The notes beneath the pieces were generated by a model. It was not told where the DNA came from, did no database searches, and saw only the letters and a program-made list of their open reading frames with translations. Shown one piece after another: positions 15,771 through 23,564 of a DNA stretch of 36,055 nucleotides (position 1 is the stretch's first letter; every line of letters begins with the position of its first letter). The DNA is from Anaerostipes sp. Lineage in GTDB: Bacteria; Bacillota; Clostridia; Lachnospirales; Lachnospiraceae. Location: positions 1-36,055 of the forward strand of contig JAQWFL010000026.1 of the NCBI GenBank assembly GCA_028704435.1. The letters are read 5' to 3'. The translations under genes were made by a program, and so were the position numbers.

Positions 15771-16490
15771 ATGAAAAGATTTTTAGCCGTGACATTATGT
15801 ATGGTAATGGCATTTATTTGTATATTACCAGCAGAAAAAGCAAAGGCAGCAGAGAAGAGTTATGATGCAATTAAGTCTATCAAGATTGGAAGTAAAACTT
15901 TTAGCAAGTCAACTTCTCTAGGTAATGGAACAAAACCATATGCTTCTTTTATGTACAATGAGAATGCAACCAAAGGTAAGATTTCGGTAACACCAAAGAG
16001 TGGGTGGAAGATTCAAGAACTAAAACTTTTATGTTATACAGATCCGGAATCTGGTGATGCATTAGAAGATGGACCACTTGAATATGGAAAAACAATTAAA
16101 CAAAAAACTACTTACAAATTCAGCAAGTACGATACGTTCTTGGGCATTTTGCTTAAAAATGAGAAAACAGGAAAAGTTTTTGAGTATGAAATGCATTGGA
16201 GACCATACACAAAAGTTAAGATTTATTATAGATCAATGCGTAATAACAAAACAACATTTAAAATTGATGGGTGGAAGTTTACATATAGTAAAAAATCAAA
16301 TTTGAAGAAAGACGATACAAAGTTTAAATCTAGAAGCGAATTAGTAAAATGTCTTAGAAGTGCATTTGGATATAAAACAGCCAAGATCAAGGGAAAGAAT
16401 GTTCATGTATATCTTCCAAAATCACATGAAAAATTTAAAGTTAGTGTAAGTAAACCAGGAAAAGGAACGTCAATTAAAATATCAAAATAG
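15771..16490 (+). CDS. Small secreted protein of unknown function
   Basis: I do not recognise the family. A signal peptide (MKRFLAVTLCMVMAFICILP, cleavage near AKAA) precedes about 215 residues that are Lys-rich, basic and predicted mainly beta (KIGSKTFSKSTSLGNG, KGKISVTPKSGWKIQELKLL). There are no transmembrane segments after the signal and few cysteines. GAAAGGAGAGG precedes the ATG at 15771. Promoter, ribosome site and signal-peptide start resemble those of the BspA-like gene, suggesting co-expression or a shared duplication history. Its place in a helveticin-like island makes an accessory or protective role possible, but nothing in the sequence shows this. Confidence 0.75.
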   Translation: MKRFLAVTLCMVMAFICILPAEKAKAAEKSYDAIKSIKIGSKTFSKSTSLGNGTKPYASFMYNENATKGKISVTPKSGWKIQELKLLCYTDPESGDALEDGPLEYGKTIKQKTTYKFSKYDTFLGILLKNEKTGKVFEYEMHWRPYTKVKIYYRSMRNNKTTFKIDGWKFTYSKKSNLKKDDTKFKSRSELVKCLRSAFGYKTAKIKGKNVHVYLPKSHEKFKVSVSKPGKGTSIKISK

Positions 16491-16496
16491 TAATTC

Positions 16497-16518
16497 AAAA
16501 GAAGTCAAGGGAAATTTC
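16497..16518 (+). repeat. Partial copy of the local GAAGTCAAGG stem element
   Basis: AAAAGAAGTCAAGGGAAATTTC is the left half of the element. The right arm is replaced by unrelated sequence from about 16519, as if interrupted by an insertion or deletion. The gene instead uses the terminator at 16556-16587. Confidence 0.5.
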
Positions 16519-16555
16519 TGTCAACTATTTTTGAAGATGTGTCCAAATAAGTGAA

Positions 16556-16587
16556 ACAAAAGCCTCGATTTTTCGGGGCTTTTTGTA
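16556..16587 (+). terminator. Rho-independent terminator
   Basis: AAAAGCCTCGA and TCGGGGCTTTTT pair around a T-rich loop, with one T-G pair. It stops transcription from the small secreted gene before the Rpn-type gene. Confidence 0.85.
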
Positions 16588-16699
16588 TGCAGAAATGTTA
16601 ATTTGATTTCTTCTAGATAAATTTGGAAAAACTGTTGCTGAATTCCTAAACAAATGGTAATATATGTAAAAGAATAAAATACTTATAAGGAGGCAACAT

Positions 16700-17674
16700 A
16701 TGGGAAGACCAGACACTAGCTTAGGAAGCTACTTAAAAGACCCCAAACGATTTGCAGATGTGTTTAATCAGGGAGTTTTTCAAGGAGAAATTAAGATCTT
16801 ACCAGAAGAGTTAAAAGAACTTGACTCCGTTAGTAAACAGAGTCGAGGAGGAAATCGCGGGAGAGATTTAGTAAAACAGTACATGTATGAGGAGACCAAA
16901 CTTGCCATCTTGGCAATTGAAAATCAAAATAATATTCAATACTTTATGCCATTAAAGAACATGCTGTACGATTCTGATTTTTACAATGATCAGCGAAAAA
17001 CAATTTCAAAGAGTCACAAAGACATCAAAGATTTAAAAGGGGACGAATATATTTCTAGTTTTTCAAAAAATGATAAGTTAAGTCCAATCATTACCCTGGT
17101 GATCTATTATGGAGACAGGGAGTGGAATGCACCAAAAGAATTATACGAAATGTTAGAAGTGTCTCCTAAGTTGGAACCATTCAAAGGGTTAATTCAAAAT
17201 TATAAAATTAATCTTCTAGAAGTTAGTAAGATTGATAACCTAGATGCATATAGTGATGATATGAAAGTATTGTTTGGTTTCATAAAATATCAAAAGGATA
17301 AAGAAAAGTTACAGCAATTTATTAGTAAAAATAAGGAAATATTTTCTTGCGTCCCACTAGAGACATGCAGTACAATAGAAGCAGTAACCAATACAAAAGA
17401 AATACGAAAATATATGGAAAAGAATGAGAATGGAGTGATAAATGTGTGCCAGGCAATTGAAGATATGAAAAAAAGCAGTGAAGCAATAGGAGAAAAACGT
17501 GGAGAAGCTAGAGGAAGGGCAATTGGAGAAAAGTATGGGGAACAACGAGGAGAAACTCGTTTATCTACATTAATGAACCGTTTGTTTGAAGACGAAAGAA
17601 TAAATGATGTAAAAAAAGCCATTAATGATTCAAAGTTTCGAGAAATCATGTATCAAGAATATGGTATTAAATAA
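16700..17674 (+). CDS. Rpn/YhgA-like PD-(D/E)XK nuclease-family protein
   Basis: Rpn proteins are recombination-promoting nucleases once labelled transposases. The N-terminal half fits: FADVFNQGVF supplies the first acidic residue (D20) and LAILAIENQ the E-x-Q part of the PD-(D/E)XK site (E74), followed by ITLVIYYGDREWNAP, a family hallmark. The C-terminus has Gly/Glu/Arg repeats (GEKRGEARGRAIGEKYGEQRGE), also common in this family. Length is 324 aa. AGGAGG lies six bases before the ATG. It stands alone between two terminators. In vivo role is uncertain; genome instability or phage-defence links are possible. Confidence 0.82.
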   Translation: MGRPDTSLGSYLKDPKRFADVFNQGVFQGEIKILPEELKELDSVSKQSRGGNRGRDLVKQYMYEETKLAILAIENQNNIQYFMPLKNMLYDSDFYNDQRKTISKSHKDIKDLKGDEYISSFSKNDKLSPIITLVIYYGDREWNAPKELYEMLEVSPKLEPFKGLIQNYKINLLEVSKIDNLDAYSDDMKVLFGFIKYQKDKEKLQQFISKNKEIFSCVPLETCSTIEAVTNTKEIRKYMEKNENGVINVCQAIEDMKKSSEAIGEKRGEARGRAIGEKYGEQRGETRLSTLMNRLFEDERINDVKKAINDSKFREIMYQEYGIK

Positions 17675-17734
17675 AGTTGACCTATGGAGAAATCTATATA
17701 ATTTTTTTGTAATAGGAAGAATATTCAAAAGATT

Positions 17735-17768
17735 AAGAAGTCAAGGAAAATCCCTTGACTTCTTTTGT
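17735..17768 (+). terminator. Terminator after the Rpn-type gene
   Basis: AAGAAGTCAAGG and CCTTGACTTCTT form a perfect 12-base-pair stem followed by a short T-rich tail. It is the most complete copy of the local stem element. Its right arm also provides the TTGACT of the next promoter. Confidence 0.85.
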
Positions 17769-17784
17769 GTTTCTGTGGTATCCT
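17755..17784 (+). promoter_or_regulatory. Candidate helicase promoter
   Basis: TTGACT (17755-17760) and TATCCT (17779-17784) are 18 bases apart. The -35 is embedded in the right arm of the preceding terminator. This would give a leader of about 170 bases before the helicase start. Confidence 0.45.
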
Positions 17785-17815
17785 AATTAAGTTAGTGAAA
17801 TATATCGGAATGTTA

Positions 17816-17873
17816 ACTCTTGTTCAAATTGAGAGAACCAGAAAACTCTCATCAACGAAACAAGGGTTTTTTT
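17816..17873 (+). promoter_or_regulatory. Terminator-like structure in the helicase mRNA leader
   Basis: ACTCTTGTT (17816-17824) pairs with AACAAGGGT (17859-17867), with one T-G pair, and a run of seven T follows. Inside the loop GAGAG and CTCTC form a second small hairpin. It lies in the leader, well before the helicase ATG, so it could act as an attenuator or temperature-sensitive switch. Confidence 0.55.
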
Positions 17874-17960
17874 ATTACTATTATATAAATAATAAGTTAG
17901 ATGAATTATCGAGTAAGATGCGGAGATATTCCGAGAACAGGGAAACAGAAAGAAGGAAAT

Positions 17961-19544
17961 ATGGATACAATTAGATTTGATGAGTTACAACTAGATGATA
18001 AGATATTAAAAGCCGTAAAGGAAATGGGATTTGAAGCAGCTTCTCCAATTCAGGCAAAAGCCATTCCAGCAGTATTAGAAGGAAATGATATTGTGGGACA
18101 GGCACAGACAGGAACTGGTAAGACAGCAGCTTTTGGAATTCCTTTGTTACAAAAGCTTGATACAAAGAATAAGAAACCACAGGCAATTGTTCTTTGTCCA
18201 ACAAGAGAATTGGCAATTCAGTCTTCTGATGAACTTCGTAAGCTTGCAAAGTTTATGCATGGAGCAAAGGTTCTTCCTATTTATGGTGGACAGAATATTA
18301 CAAATCAGATTCGTTCTTTAAAAGCAGGAGTGAATGTAATCGTAGGAACTCCAGGACGTATTATGGATCATTTGAGAAGACATACTATTAAGCTAGATGA
18401 CTTGCATACGGTTGTTTTAGATGAAGCAGATGAGATGTTAAACATGGGATTTAGAGAAGATATTGAAACTATCTTAAAAGAATTACCAAAAGAACGTCAG
18501 ACATTATTATTTTCAGCAACCATGCCAAAGGCAATTCTTGATATTACAAAGAAGTATCAAACCAATTCAAAGCACATTAAGGTTACAAAGAAAGAATTAA
18601 CCGTACCAAATATTGAGCAATATTATTATGAAGTAAGACCAAAACAAAAAGTTGAAGTTTTATGCCGTTTATTAGATATGTACGCACCAAAGCTTTCTGT
18701 TGTATTTTGTAATACAAAGCGTATGGTAGACGATGTGGCGACTCAGTTAAAGAACCGAGGGTATTTTGCGGAAGGTCTTCACGGGGATTTAAAGCAGTCT
18801 CAACGTGACCGAGTAATGAAAAGTTTTCGTAATGGACGAGTTGACATTTTAGTTGCAACAGATGTTGCGGCTCGTGGAATTGACGTAGATGATGTAGATG
18901 CAGTATTTAACTACGATCTTCCTCAGGATGATGAATTTTACGTGCATCGTATTGGACGTACAGGACGTGCAGGACGTGAAGGAAATGCATTTTCATTTGT
19001 TTCTGGAAAAGAGACTTACAAACTTCGTGATATTCAAAGATATTGTAAGACAAAGATTAAAGCGAGACCAATTCCAAGTTTAAATGATGTGCAGGCAACA
19101 AGAGCAGAAAATACATTAGATGATGTTGCAAAGGCAATTGAAGACAATAGTTTAGAAAAGTATGTAGAAATTATTGATGATTTTATCAATGAGACAGACT
19201 ACACAGCACTTGAAATTGCAGCAGCATTTTTGAAAATGAAATTTAGTGAAAATGAAGAAATTTCTAAGAATGAAGAAGATTTTGGAGACACTGGAGCAGA
19301 AGCAGGAATGGTTCGTCTGTTCATTAATATTGGAAAGAAGAAAGGCGTTCGTCCAGGAGATATCCTAGGAGCAATCGCTGGAGAATCTAGTATTTCAGGA
19401 GATTTAGTTGGAGCAATTGATATGCATGACCAATACACATTCGTTGAAGTACCTCAAGAAGTGGCAAAAGACGTTCTTTACGGAATGAGACATGCTAAAA
19501 TCAAAGGGAAAAGCGTTAGTATGGAACCAGCAAATAGAAAATAG
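17961..19544 (+). CDS. DEAD-box ATP-dependent RNA helicase (CsdA/DeaD type)
   Basis: Unwinds RNA using ATP; relatives act in ribosome assembly, mRNA decay and cold adaptation. All helicase motifs are intact: AQTGTGKT (motif I), PTRELAIQ, LDEADEM (motif II), SAT, and HRIGRTGRAGR (motif VI). The C-terminal part (MVRLFINIGKKKGVRPGDI) is the DbpA-type RNA-binding domain. Length is 527 aa from the ATG at 17961, which follows AGAAGGAAA. An upstream ATG at 17901 has no ribosome site. The leader contains a terminator-like fold. Confidence 0.95.
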   Translation: MDTIRFDELQLDDKILKAVKEMGFEAASPIQAKAIPAVLEGNDIVGQAQTGTGKTAAFGIPLLQKLDTKNKKPQAIVLCPTRELAIQSSDELRKLAKFMHGAKVLPIYGGQNITNQIRSLKAGVNVIVGTPGRIMDHLRRHTIKLDDLHTVVLDEADEMLNMGFREDIETILKELPKERQTLLFSATMPKAILDITKKYQTNSKHIKVTKKELTVPNIEQYYYEVRPKQKVEVLCRLLDMYAPKLSVVFCNTKRMVDDVATQLKNRGYFAEGLHGDLKQSQRDRVMKSFRNGRVDILVATDVAARGIDVDDVDAVFNYDLPQDDEFYVHRIGRTGRAGREGNAFSFVSGKETYKLRDIQRYCKTKIKARPIPSLNDVQATRAENTLDDVAKAIEDNSLEKYVEIIDDFINETDYTALEIAAAFLKMKFSENEEISKNEEDFGDTGAEAGMVRLFINIGKKKGVRPGDILGAIAGESSISGDLVGAIDMHDQYTFVEVPQEVAKDVLYGMRHAKIKGKSVSMEPANRK

Positions 19545-19565
19545 AATAAAAGTAATTATTATAGA

Positions 19566-19594
19566 GGCAATCACTTAGGTGGTTGTCTTTTTTT
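19566..19594 (+). terminator. Terminator after the helicase gene
   Basis: GGCAATCAC and GTGGTTGTC pair over nine positions with two G-T pairs, and seven T follow. Confidence 0.85.
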
Positions 19595-19604
19595 GTATAT
19601 AGCA

Positions 19605-19633
19605 TTGACAAGAAAAGGTATGTGTTGTACATT
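19605..19633 (+). promoter_or_regulatory. Promoter of the glycyl radical enzyme operon
   Basis: TTGACA (19605-19610) and TACATT (19628-19633) are 17 bases apart, a good vegetative promoter with a perfect -35. The operator at 19648-19671 begins about eight bases past the expected RNA start. Confidence 0.75.
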
Positions 19634-19647
19634 GTAGATACAAAAGA

Positions 19648-19671
19648 GCACTATAGTGCACATATGCACAC
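19648..19671 (+). promoter_or_regulatory. Candidate SorC-type operator O1
   Basis: GCACTATAGTGC (19648-19659) is a perfect palindrome and is fused to a direct repeat of TGCAC at 19657 and 19665. Position just after the promoter suits repression by roadblock. Matching elements stand at 22959-22973 and 23047-23073. Confidence 0.65.
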
Positions 19672-19693
19672 GTGAAATGAAATGGAGGAAAGA

Positions 19694-22084
19694 ATGAAAC
19701 AATTAAAGGATGAGATACAAAAGTTGAATGATAAGGGAATTCGAAAAACTTATATCTATAAGTATATTGCAGAGTCATTACGGACAACAAAAGGAGAGAG
19801 CATACCTGTAAGGCGTGCCAAAGGGTTTGTACATGTGTTGGAGCAAGTGAATCAGATTATTTTAAATCATGAGATTATTGCGGGAAGTATGCTGGGTATG
19901 TGTCCAGTATATGAAGATAAGATGACAAAAGAAGAGCAAGAAGCAGTTGCAGTTCAAACAATAGAAGATTACTTGGAAAAGAAAAGATATGACAGCGTAG
20001 TAGAAGAAGTTCAGTTTGAAGAAGGACATGTCAAGAGTTTTGAGGATGATTTCACGAGCAAAAAAAGCCGTTGGTCTTTGATGTCAAGAGTTCATCACGA
20101 AGCTAATATTGAATATAAGGATTTGCAAGATGTCATTGAGAAGATGAAGAATCGATATAAGGAGAATGAACAGATTGAAGATTATGAGATTGGACGTGAA
20201 TTAGAACGGACATTTAAGTTTTCCTATGGTGAGGATAAGGATTTATATAATCAACTGCCATGGTTTGTCGGAAATCATATTAACTATGATTACGAAACCA
20301 TTGTAACAAAGGGGCTAGGAAAGATTCAAGATGAGGTTGTCCAGAAACAATCCAAGGAGACAGATAAGGAGAAACAAGAATTTTATCTTTGTGAGCATAT
20401 GACTATAGATGCAGTGATTGAATTTATACAAAGGTATGCAAAAAACATTGAAAAAGCTGCAAGAAAAGCGAAAGGAAATAGAAAGGAAGATTTAGAGCTT
20501 ATGGCAAAAAACTGTGAGCATATTGCCACAGAAGTTCCAGCTGATTTTCACGAGGCGGTGCAGCTTATTTGGATGATTCATATTATTGGAAATATTCAAG
20601 GTGGTTCTGCATTGTCTTTTGGAAGAATGGATCAATACTTGCATCCCTTTTATCAAAAGGATATAGAAAAAGGAGCCATAACCAACGAGAGAGTAAGAGA
20701 AATTCTGGCTTGTGTATGGCTTAAAATCAATGAGCCAAAGATGCGGACGGTACAAAGTATTACCCTTGGAGGAATCAAAGCAGATGGGTCCAATGGGGTA
20801 ACGGAATTAACAAGACAGTGTTTGAAGGTAACACAGGAAGTAGGAATGCCATATCCTAATATTGGTCTTCGAATCAATAAGAAGAATCCGTTATGGGTTT
20901 ATGAAGAGGCAATGGAAACTGTGAAAGCAGGATGTGGACAACCTATGCTTTTAAATGATGATGTGTGGATCGAAAATACAAAGAAATTGGGATACTGTCA
21001 GGAAGATGCAAATAATTATTACAATATGGGATGTGTTGAAATTATGGTTCCAGGAATTCAGCCAAACTGGGGTGTCACTGAGGCAATAGCATTTCCGGTT
21101 CTATTTGAAAATCTTATAGACCAATGGCAGAAGAAAAAAGATTCTATTACTGATTTTGATGCTTATATGAAAGCTTATGAAGCTCAACTGGAAAGAGCAA
21201 TTGAGGCAGATTATCAAGAAGGGCTATCAAAGAAGAAAAATATGCAGGGAAAGGCATATGACCCATTTACTTCGTTATTTATTGATGGATGTTTGGAAAA
21301 TGGGAAGGATGTATTTCAGGGAGGTAGTAGAGGTGCAACCCACTGGTCTATCTATGCCTATGGAATAGGAACGGTGACGGATTCTTTATATGCAGTTAAA
21401 AAACTTGTATTTGAGGATAAAAAATTTACATTAGAAGAAATGCACAACGCTCTATTGTGTGATTTTAAAGGATATGAAGAGTTATTGTGTGCCATTGAAA
21501 ATCTAAATGCATGTTACGGAAATGGAAAAAAAGAGGTAGATGAAATAGGAAATCATGTACATACCTATTATGCAGAGAAAGTATTTGAATTAAATGAGGG
21601 ATTGGAAAAACAAGATCGATTTGTGTCCACGCTCTTTGGATATTTCTTTCACATTTATCACGGAGAAATAGCCATGGCAACTCCAAACGGCAGACGAAAA
21701 GGGGAACCTTTTAGCGATAGTATGGGGCCAAGTCAAGGAAAGGATGAAAAGGGGCAAACTCGTTTATTAGATTCAGTATTGAATTTGGATAATTCCTATG
21801 TAACAGGAGGCTATGCCCTTAATTTTAAGGTAAGTCCAGGGATTATGAACAGTGAAGAAGGGGAGAGAGCGATGTGTGATCTTTTCCAGACATATATAGA
21901 GGAAAAAGGTCCTCAAATTCAGGCATATATGACAAAGCTTGAAGACTTGGTGGATGCACAGGTTCATCCAGAAAAGCACAGGGATTTAATTGTACGTGTT
22001 GGTGGATACTGTGAATTCTTTGTAAATCTTGATCGGGTATTGCAGACTGAAATTATAAAGAGGACAACATATGGAGAAATATAG
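19694..22084 (+). CDS. Glycyl radical enzyme, dehydratase/lyase-type, substrate unknown
   Basis: An anaerobic radical enzyme of the pyruvate formate-lyase fold. The thiyl cysteine is C447 in NMGCVEIMVPG and the radical glycine is G771 in RVGGYCEFFVNL. The single Cys followed by Val-Glu points to the C-O cleaving dehydratase/lyase branch, not to pyruvate formate-lyase, which has two adjacent Cys. Glycerol dehydratase and choline lyase usually read GCVEP; the Ile here is more like E. coli YbiW/PflD, reported to act on 1,5-anhydrohexitol-6-phosphates. The activase follows nine bases later and a PTS next, so a phosphorylated sugar or polyol is a sensible substrate. GGAGG precedes the ATG at 19694; the ATG at 19682 is part of that ribosome site. 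Length is 796 aa, normal for the family. Confidence 0.9.
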   Translation: MKQLKDEIQKLNDKGIRKTYIYKYIAESLRTTKGESIPVRRAKGFVHVLEQVNQIILNHEIIAGSMLGMCPVYEDKMTKEEQEAVAVQTIEDYLEKKRYDSVVEEVQFEEGHVKSFEDDFTSKKSRWSLMSRVHHEANIEYKDLQDVIEKMKNRYKENEQIEDYEIGRELERTFKFSYGEDKDLYNQLPWFVGNHINYDYETIVTKGLGKIQDEVVQKQSKETDKEKQEFYLCEHMTIDAVIEFIQRYAKNIEKAARKAKGNRKEDLELMAKNCEHIATEVPADFHEAVQLIWMIHIIGNIQGGSALSFGRMDQYLHPFYQKDIEKGAITNERVREILACVWLKINEPKMRTVQSITLGGIKADGSNGVTELTRQCLKVTQEVGMPYPNIGLRINKKNPLWVYEEAMETVKAGCGQPMLLNDDVWIENTKKLGYCQEDANNYYNMGCVEIMVPGIQPNWGVTEAIAFPVLFENLIDQWQKKKDSITDFDAYMKAYEAQLERAIEADYQEGLSKKKNMQGKAYDPFTSLFIDGCLENGKDVFQGGSRGATHWSIYAYGIGTVTDSLYAVKKLVFEDKKFTLEEMHNALLCDFKGYEELLCAIENLNACYGNGKKEVDEIGNHVHTYYAEKVFELNEGLEKQDRFVSTLFGYFFHIYHGEIAMATPNGRRKGEPFSDSMGPSQGKDEKGQTRLLDSVLNLDNSYVTGGYALNFKVSPGIMNSEEGERAMCDLFQTYIEEKGPQIQAYMTKLEDLVDAQVHPEKHRDLIVRVGGYCEFFVNLDRVLQTEIIKRTTYGEI

Positions 22085-22092
22085 GAGAAATT

Positions 22093-22947
22093 ATGGAAAA
22101 TGAAAAAGGAATTGTATTTGGAATTCAGCATTTTTCCATTCACGACGGAGCAGGAATTCGAAGTAATATTTTTTTGAAAGGATGTCCTCTTCGATGTTTG
22201 TGGTGTCATAATCCAGAAGGATTATCACCACAAATAGATGTACAGTACTTGGAAGGAAAATGTACGAAGTGTGGAAAGTGTCAAAAGATATATGAAAAAT
22301 TGGATTGGTTAAAAAAACAAACCACAGATATCAAAATGAGATATTTAAATTTATGCAATCATGGAGCACTGGAGCAAATTGGACAAAAAATGTCTGTAGA
22401 TGAGGTAATAGAAGAAGTTATGATTGATCAGCGCTTTTTTAAACACAGTGGAGGGGGAATAACGATTTCTGGTGGGGAACCTATGATGCAGAGTGATTTT
22501 GTGCTGGAAATTCTAAAAAAAGCCAAGGAAAATCAGTTATCAACTGCCATAGAAACAAGTGGGTATTCTTCATGGGAGAATTATAAAAAGATTTTAGATT
22601 ATGTGGATTTATTTTTGTGGGATCACAAGGCGGGAAGTAACAGTCAGTATCAGAAATTAACAGGCGTAAGCAGTGAATTAATCGAAGATAATTTAAAGAA
22701 ACTATATGAGTCTGGGGCGAAGATAAGGCTGCGATGTCCAATGATCCCTGAAATTAATGATACTGAGGAGAATTTCTTGGCAATTAGAAAGAAGAAACAG
22801 AAGATGCCTTATTTGTCTGGGTGCGAAATTATGCCATATCATAAAATGGGAGTATCAAAGAGTAAAAGAATTGGAGATATCTGCTGTCAAGAATTTGAAG
22901 AACCTACCCCAGAAATGGTAAAAATATGGAAATCTAAAATCCAATAA
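22093..22947 (+). CDS. Glycyl radical enzyme activase (radical SAM)
   Basis: Installs the glycyl radical on the upstream enzyme using S-adenosylmethionine and a 4Fe-4S cluster. The radical SAM motif is KGCPLRCLWCHNPEG (CxxxCxxC), and SGGGITISGGEPMMQ supplies the SAM-binding GGE region. Between them is a shortened ferredoxin-like insert, KCTKCGKC ... LNLC, with about four cysteines, enough for one extra cluster where many relatives have eight. Length is 284 aa. AGGAGAAA precedes the ATG, nine bases after the previous stop, so it is translated with its partner. Confidence 0.95.
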   Translation: MENEKGIVFGIQHFSIHDGAGIRSNIFLKGCPLRCLWCHNPEGLSPQIDVQYLEGKCTKCGKCQKIYEKLDWLKKQTTDIKMRYLNLCNHGALEQIGQKMSVDEVIEEVMIDQRFFKHSGGGITISGGEPMMQSDFVLEILKKAKENQLSTAIETSGYSSWENYKKILDYVDLFLWDHKAGSNSQYQKLTGVSSELIEDNLKKLYESGAKIRLRCPMIPEINDTEENFLAIRKKKQKMPYLSGCEIMPYHKMGVSKSKRIGDICCQEFEEPTPEMVKIWKSKIQ

Positions 22948-22958
22948 ATAAAGCTGGA

Positions 22959-22973
22959 TGCACATATGCACAC
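22959..22973 (+). promoter_or_regulatory. Candidate SorC-type operator O2
   Basis: TGCACATATGCACAC repeats TGCAC with an eight-base period, identical to the right half of O1. It lies about 27 bases upstream of the -35 of the PTS promoter; another TGCAC stands at 22987. Together with O3 it brackets that promoter, which could allow looping. Confidence 0.6.
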
Positions 22974-22999
22974 TTAAGACAAATAATGCACAAAAACTA

Positions 23000-23028
23000 T
23001 TGACATTTGGGATCGGTAATACTATAAT
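23000..23028 (+). promoter_or_regulatory. Promoter of the PTS operon
   Basis: TTGACA (23000-23005), 17 bases, TATAAT (23023-23028): a consensus vegetative promoter. Such strength normally requires a repressor, which fits the flanking operators. Confidence 0.88.
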
Positions 23029-23046
23029 AATCTTAGAAATAACAAA

Positions 23047-23073
23047 TGCACTTTATAGTGCACGAATGCACAC
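23047..23073 (+). promoter_or_regulatory. Candidate SorC-type operator O3
   Basis: TGCAC copies at 23047, 23059 and 23067, with GCACTTTATAGTGC forming an imperfect inverted repeat. The arrangement copies O1 and starts about 12 bases after the expected RNA start of the PTS promoter. Confidence 0.65.
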
Positions 23074-23094
23074 ACAAGAGAAAGGGAGAAGGAG

Positions 23095-23550
23095 ATGAAG
23101 GTATATAAACAGGAGCAAGTGAGAGAATCCTTGCCAGGAATTGTATTGCTGAGTCATGGACCATTTGCAGTTGTTTTAGTGGAGACAGCAAAGATGGTAT
23201 TTGGTGAAAGTGAGAATGTTGCAGCATTTTCTTTTGAAGAGGGAGATGATGTAGATGAGTACCGTAAGACGGTTGTTGAAACATTAGAGACATTTCCAGA
23301 AGGAAGTATCGTAATGTTAGATCTTTTTGGAGGATCACCGTGCAATCAAATGCTTCGCTATGTTCAAGAGACAGAAAAGGTTTTAGAGATTGTATCTGGA
23401 ATGAATCTGCCAATGCTGGTAAATGCATTTCTTGCAAGAGAAGGAGTTTCAGGAACGGAATTAAGTCTGGATGCAGTGAGCAGCGGAACAGAAGGCATTA
23501 GGAGAGTTGATGTGGAAGGATTTTTAGAAGACGATGATGAGGATGAATAG
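23095..23550 (+). CDS. PTS mannose-family EIIA
   Basis: Accepts phosphate from HPr and passes it to the EIIB encoded next. VLLSHGPFA carries the active-site histidine (H21), and VMLDLFGGSPCN is the family's second signature. The protein is cytoplasmic, 151 aa, and ends in a run of acidic residues (LEDDDEDE), which is unusual and echoed by the acidic linker of the IIC-IID fusion. AGGGAG and GGAG precede the ATG. It is first in a IIA-IIB-IICD operon behind a strong promoter. Family membership does not prove that mannose is the substrate. Confidence 0.92.
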   Translation: MKVYKQEQVRESLPGIVLLSHGPFAVVLVETAKMVFGESENVAAFSFEEGDDVDEYRKTVVETLETFPEGSIVMLDLFGGSPCNQMLRYVQETEKVLEIVSGMNLPMLVNAFLAREGVSGTELSLDAVSSGTEGIRRVDVEGFLEDDDEDE

Positions 23551-23564
23551 AAAGGAGCAGGTTT

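Noticed and set aside
16519-16560. Insertion sequence end interrupting the stem element
   Set aside because: The junction is abrupt, but no terminal inverted repeat, target duplication or transposase could be found.
17765-17974. Small ORF in the helicase leader
   Set aside because: No ribosome site, odd composition, and it overlaps the leader structure and the real helicase start.
19694-22084. Pyruvate formate-lyase, choline lyase or glycerol dehydratase
   Set aside because: No adjacent Cys-Cys as in pyruvate formate-lyase; the active-site loop reads GCVEI rather than GCVEP; no microcompartment or choline/glycerol pathway genes are nearby.
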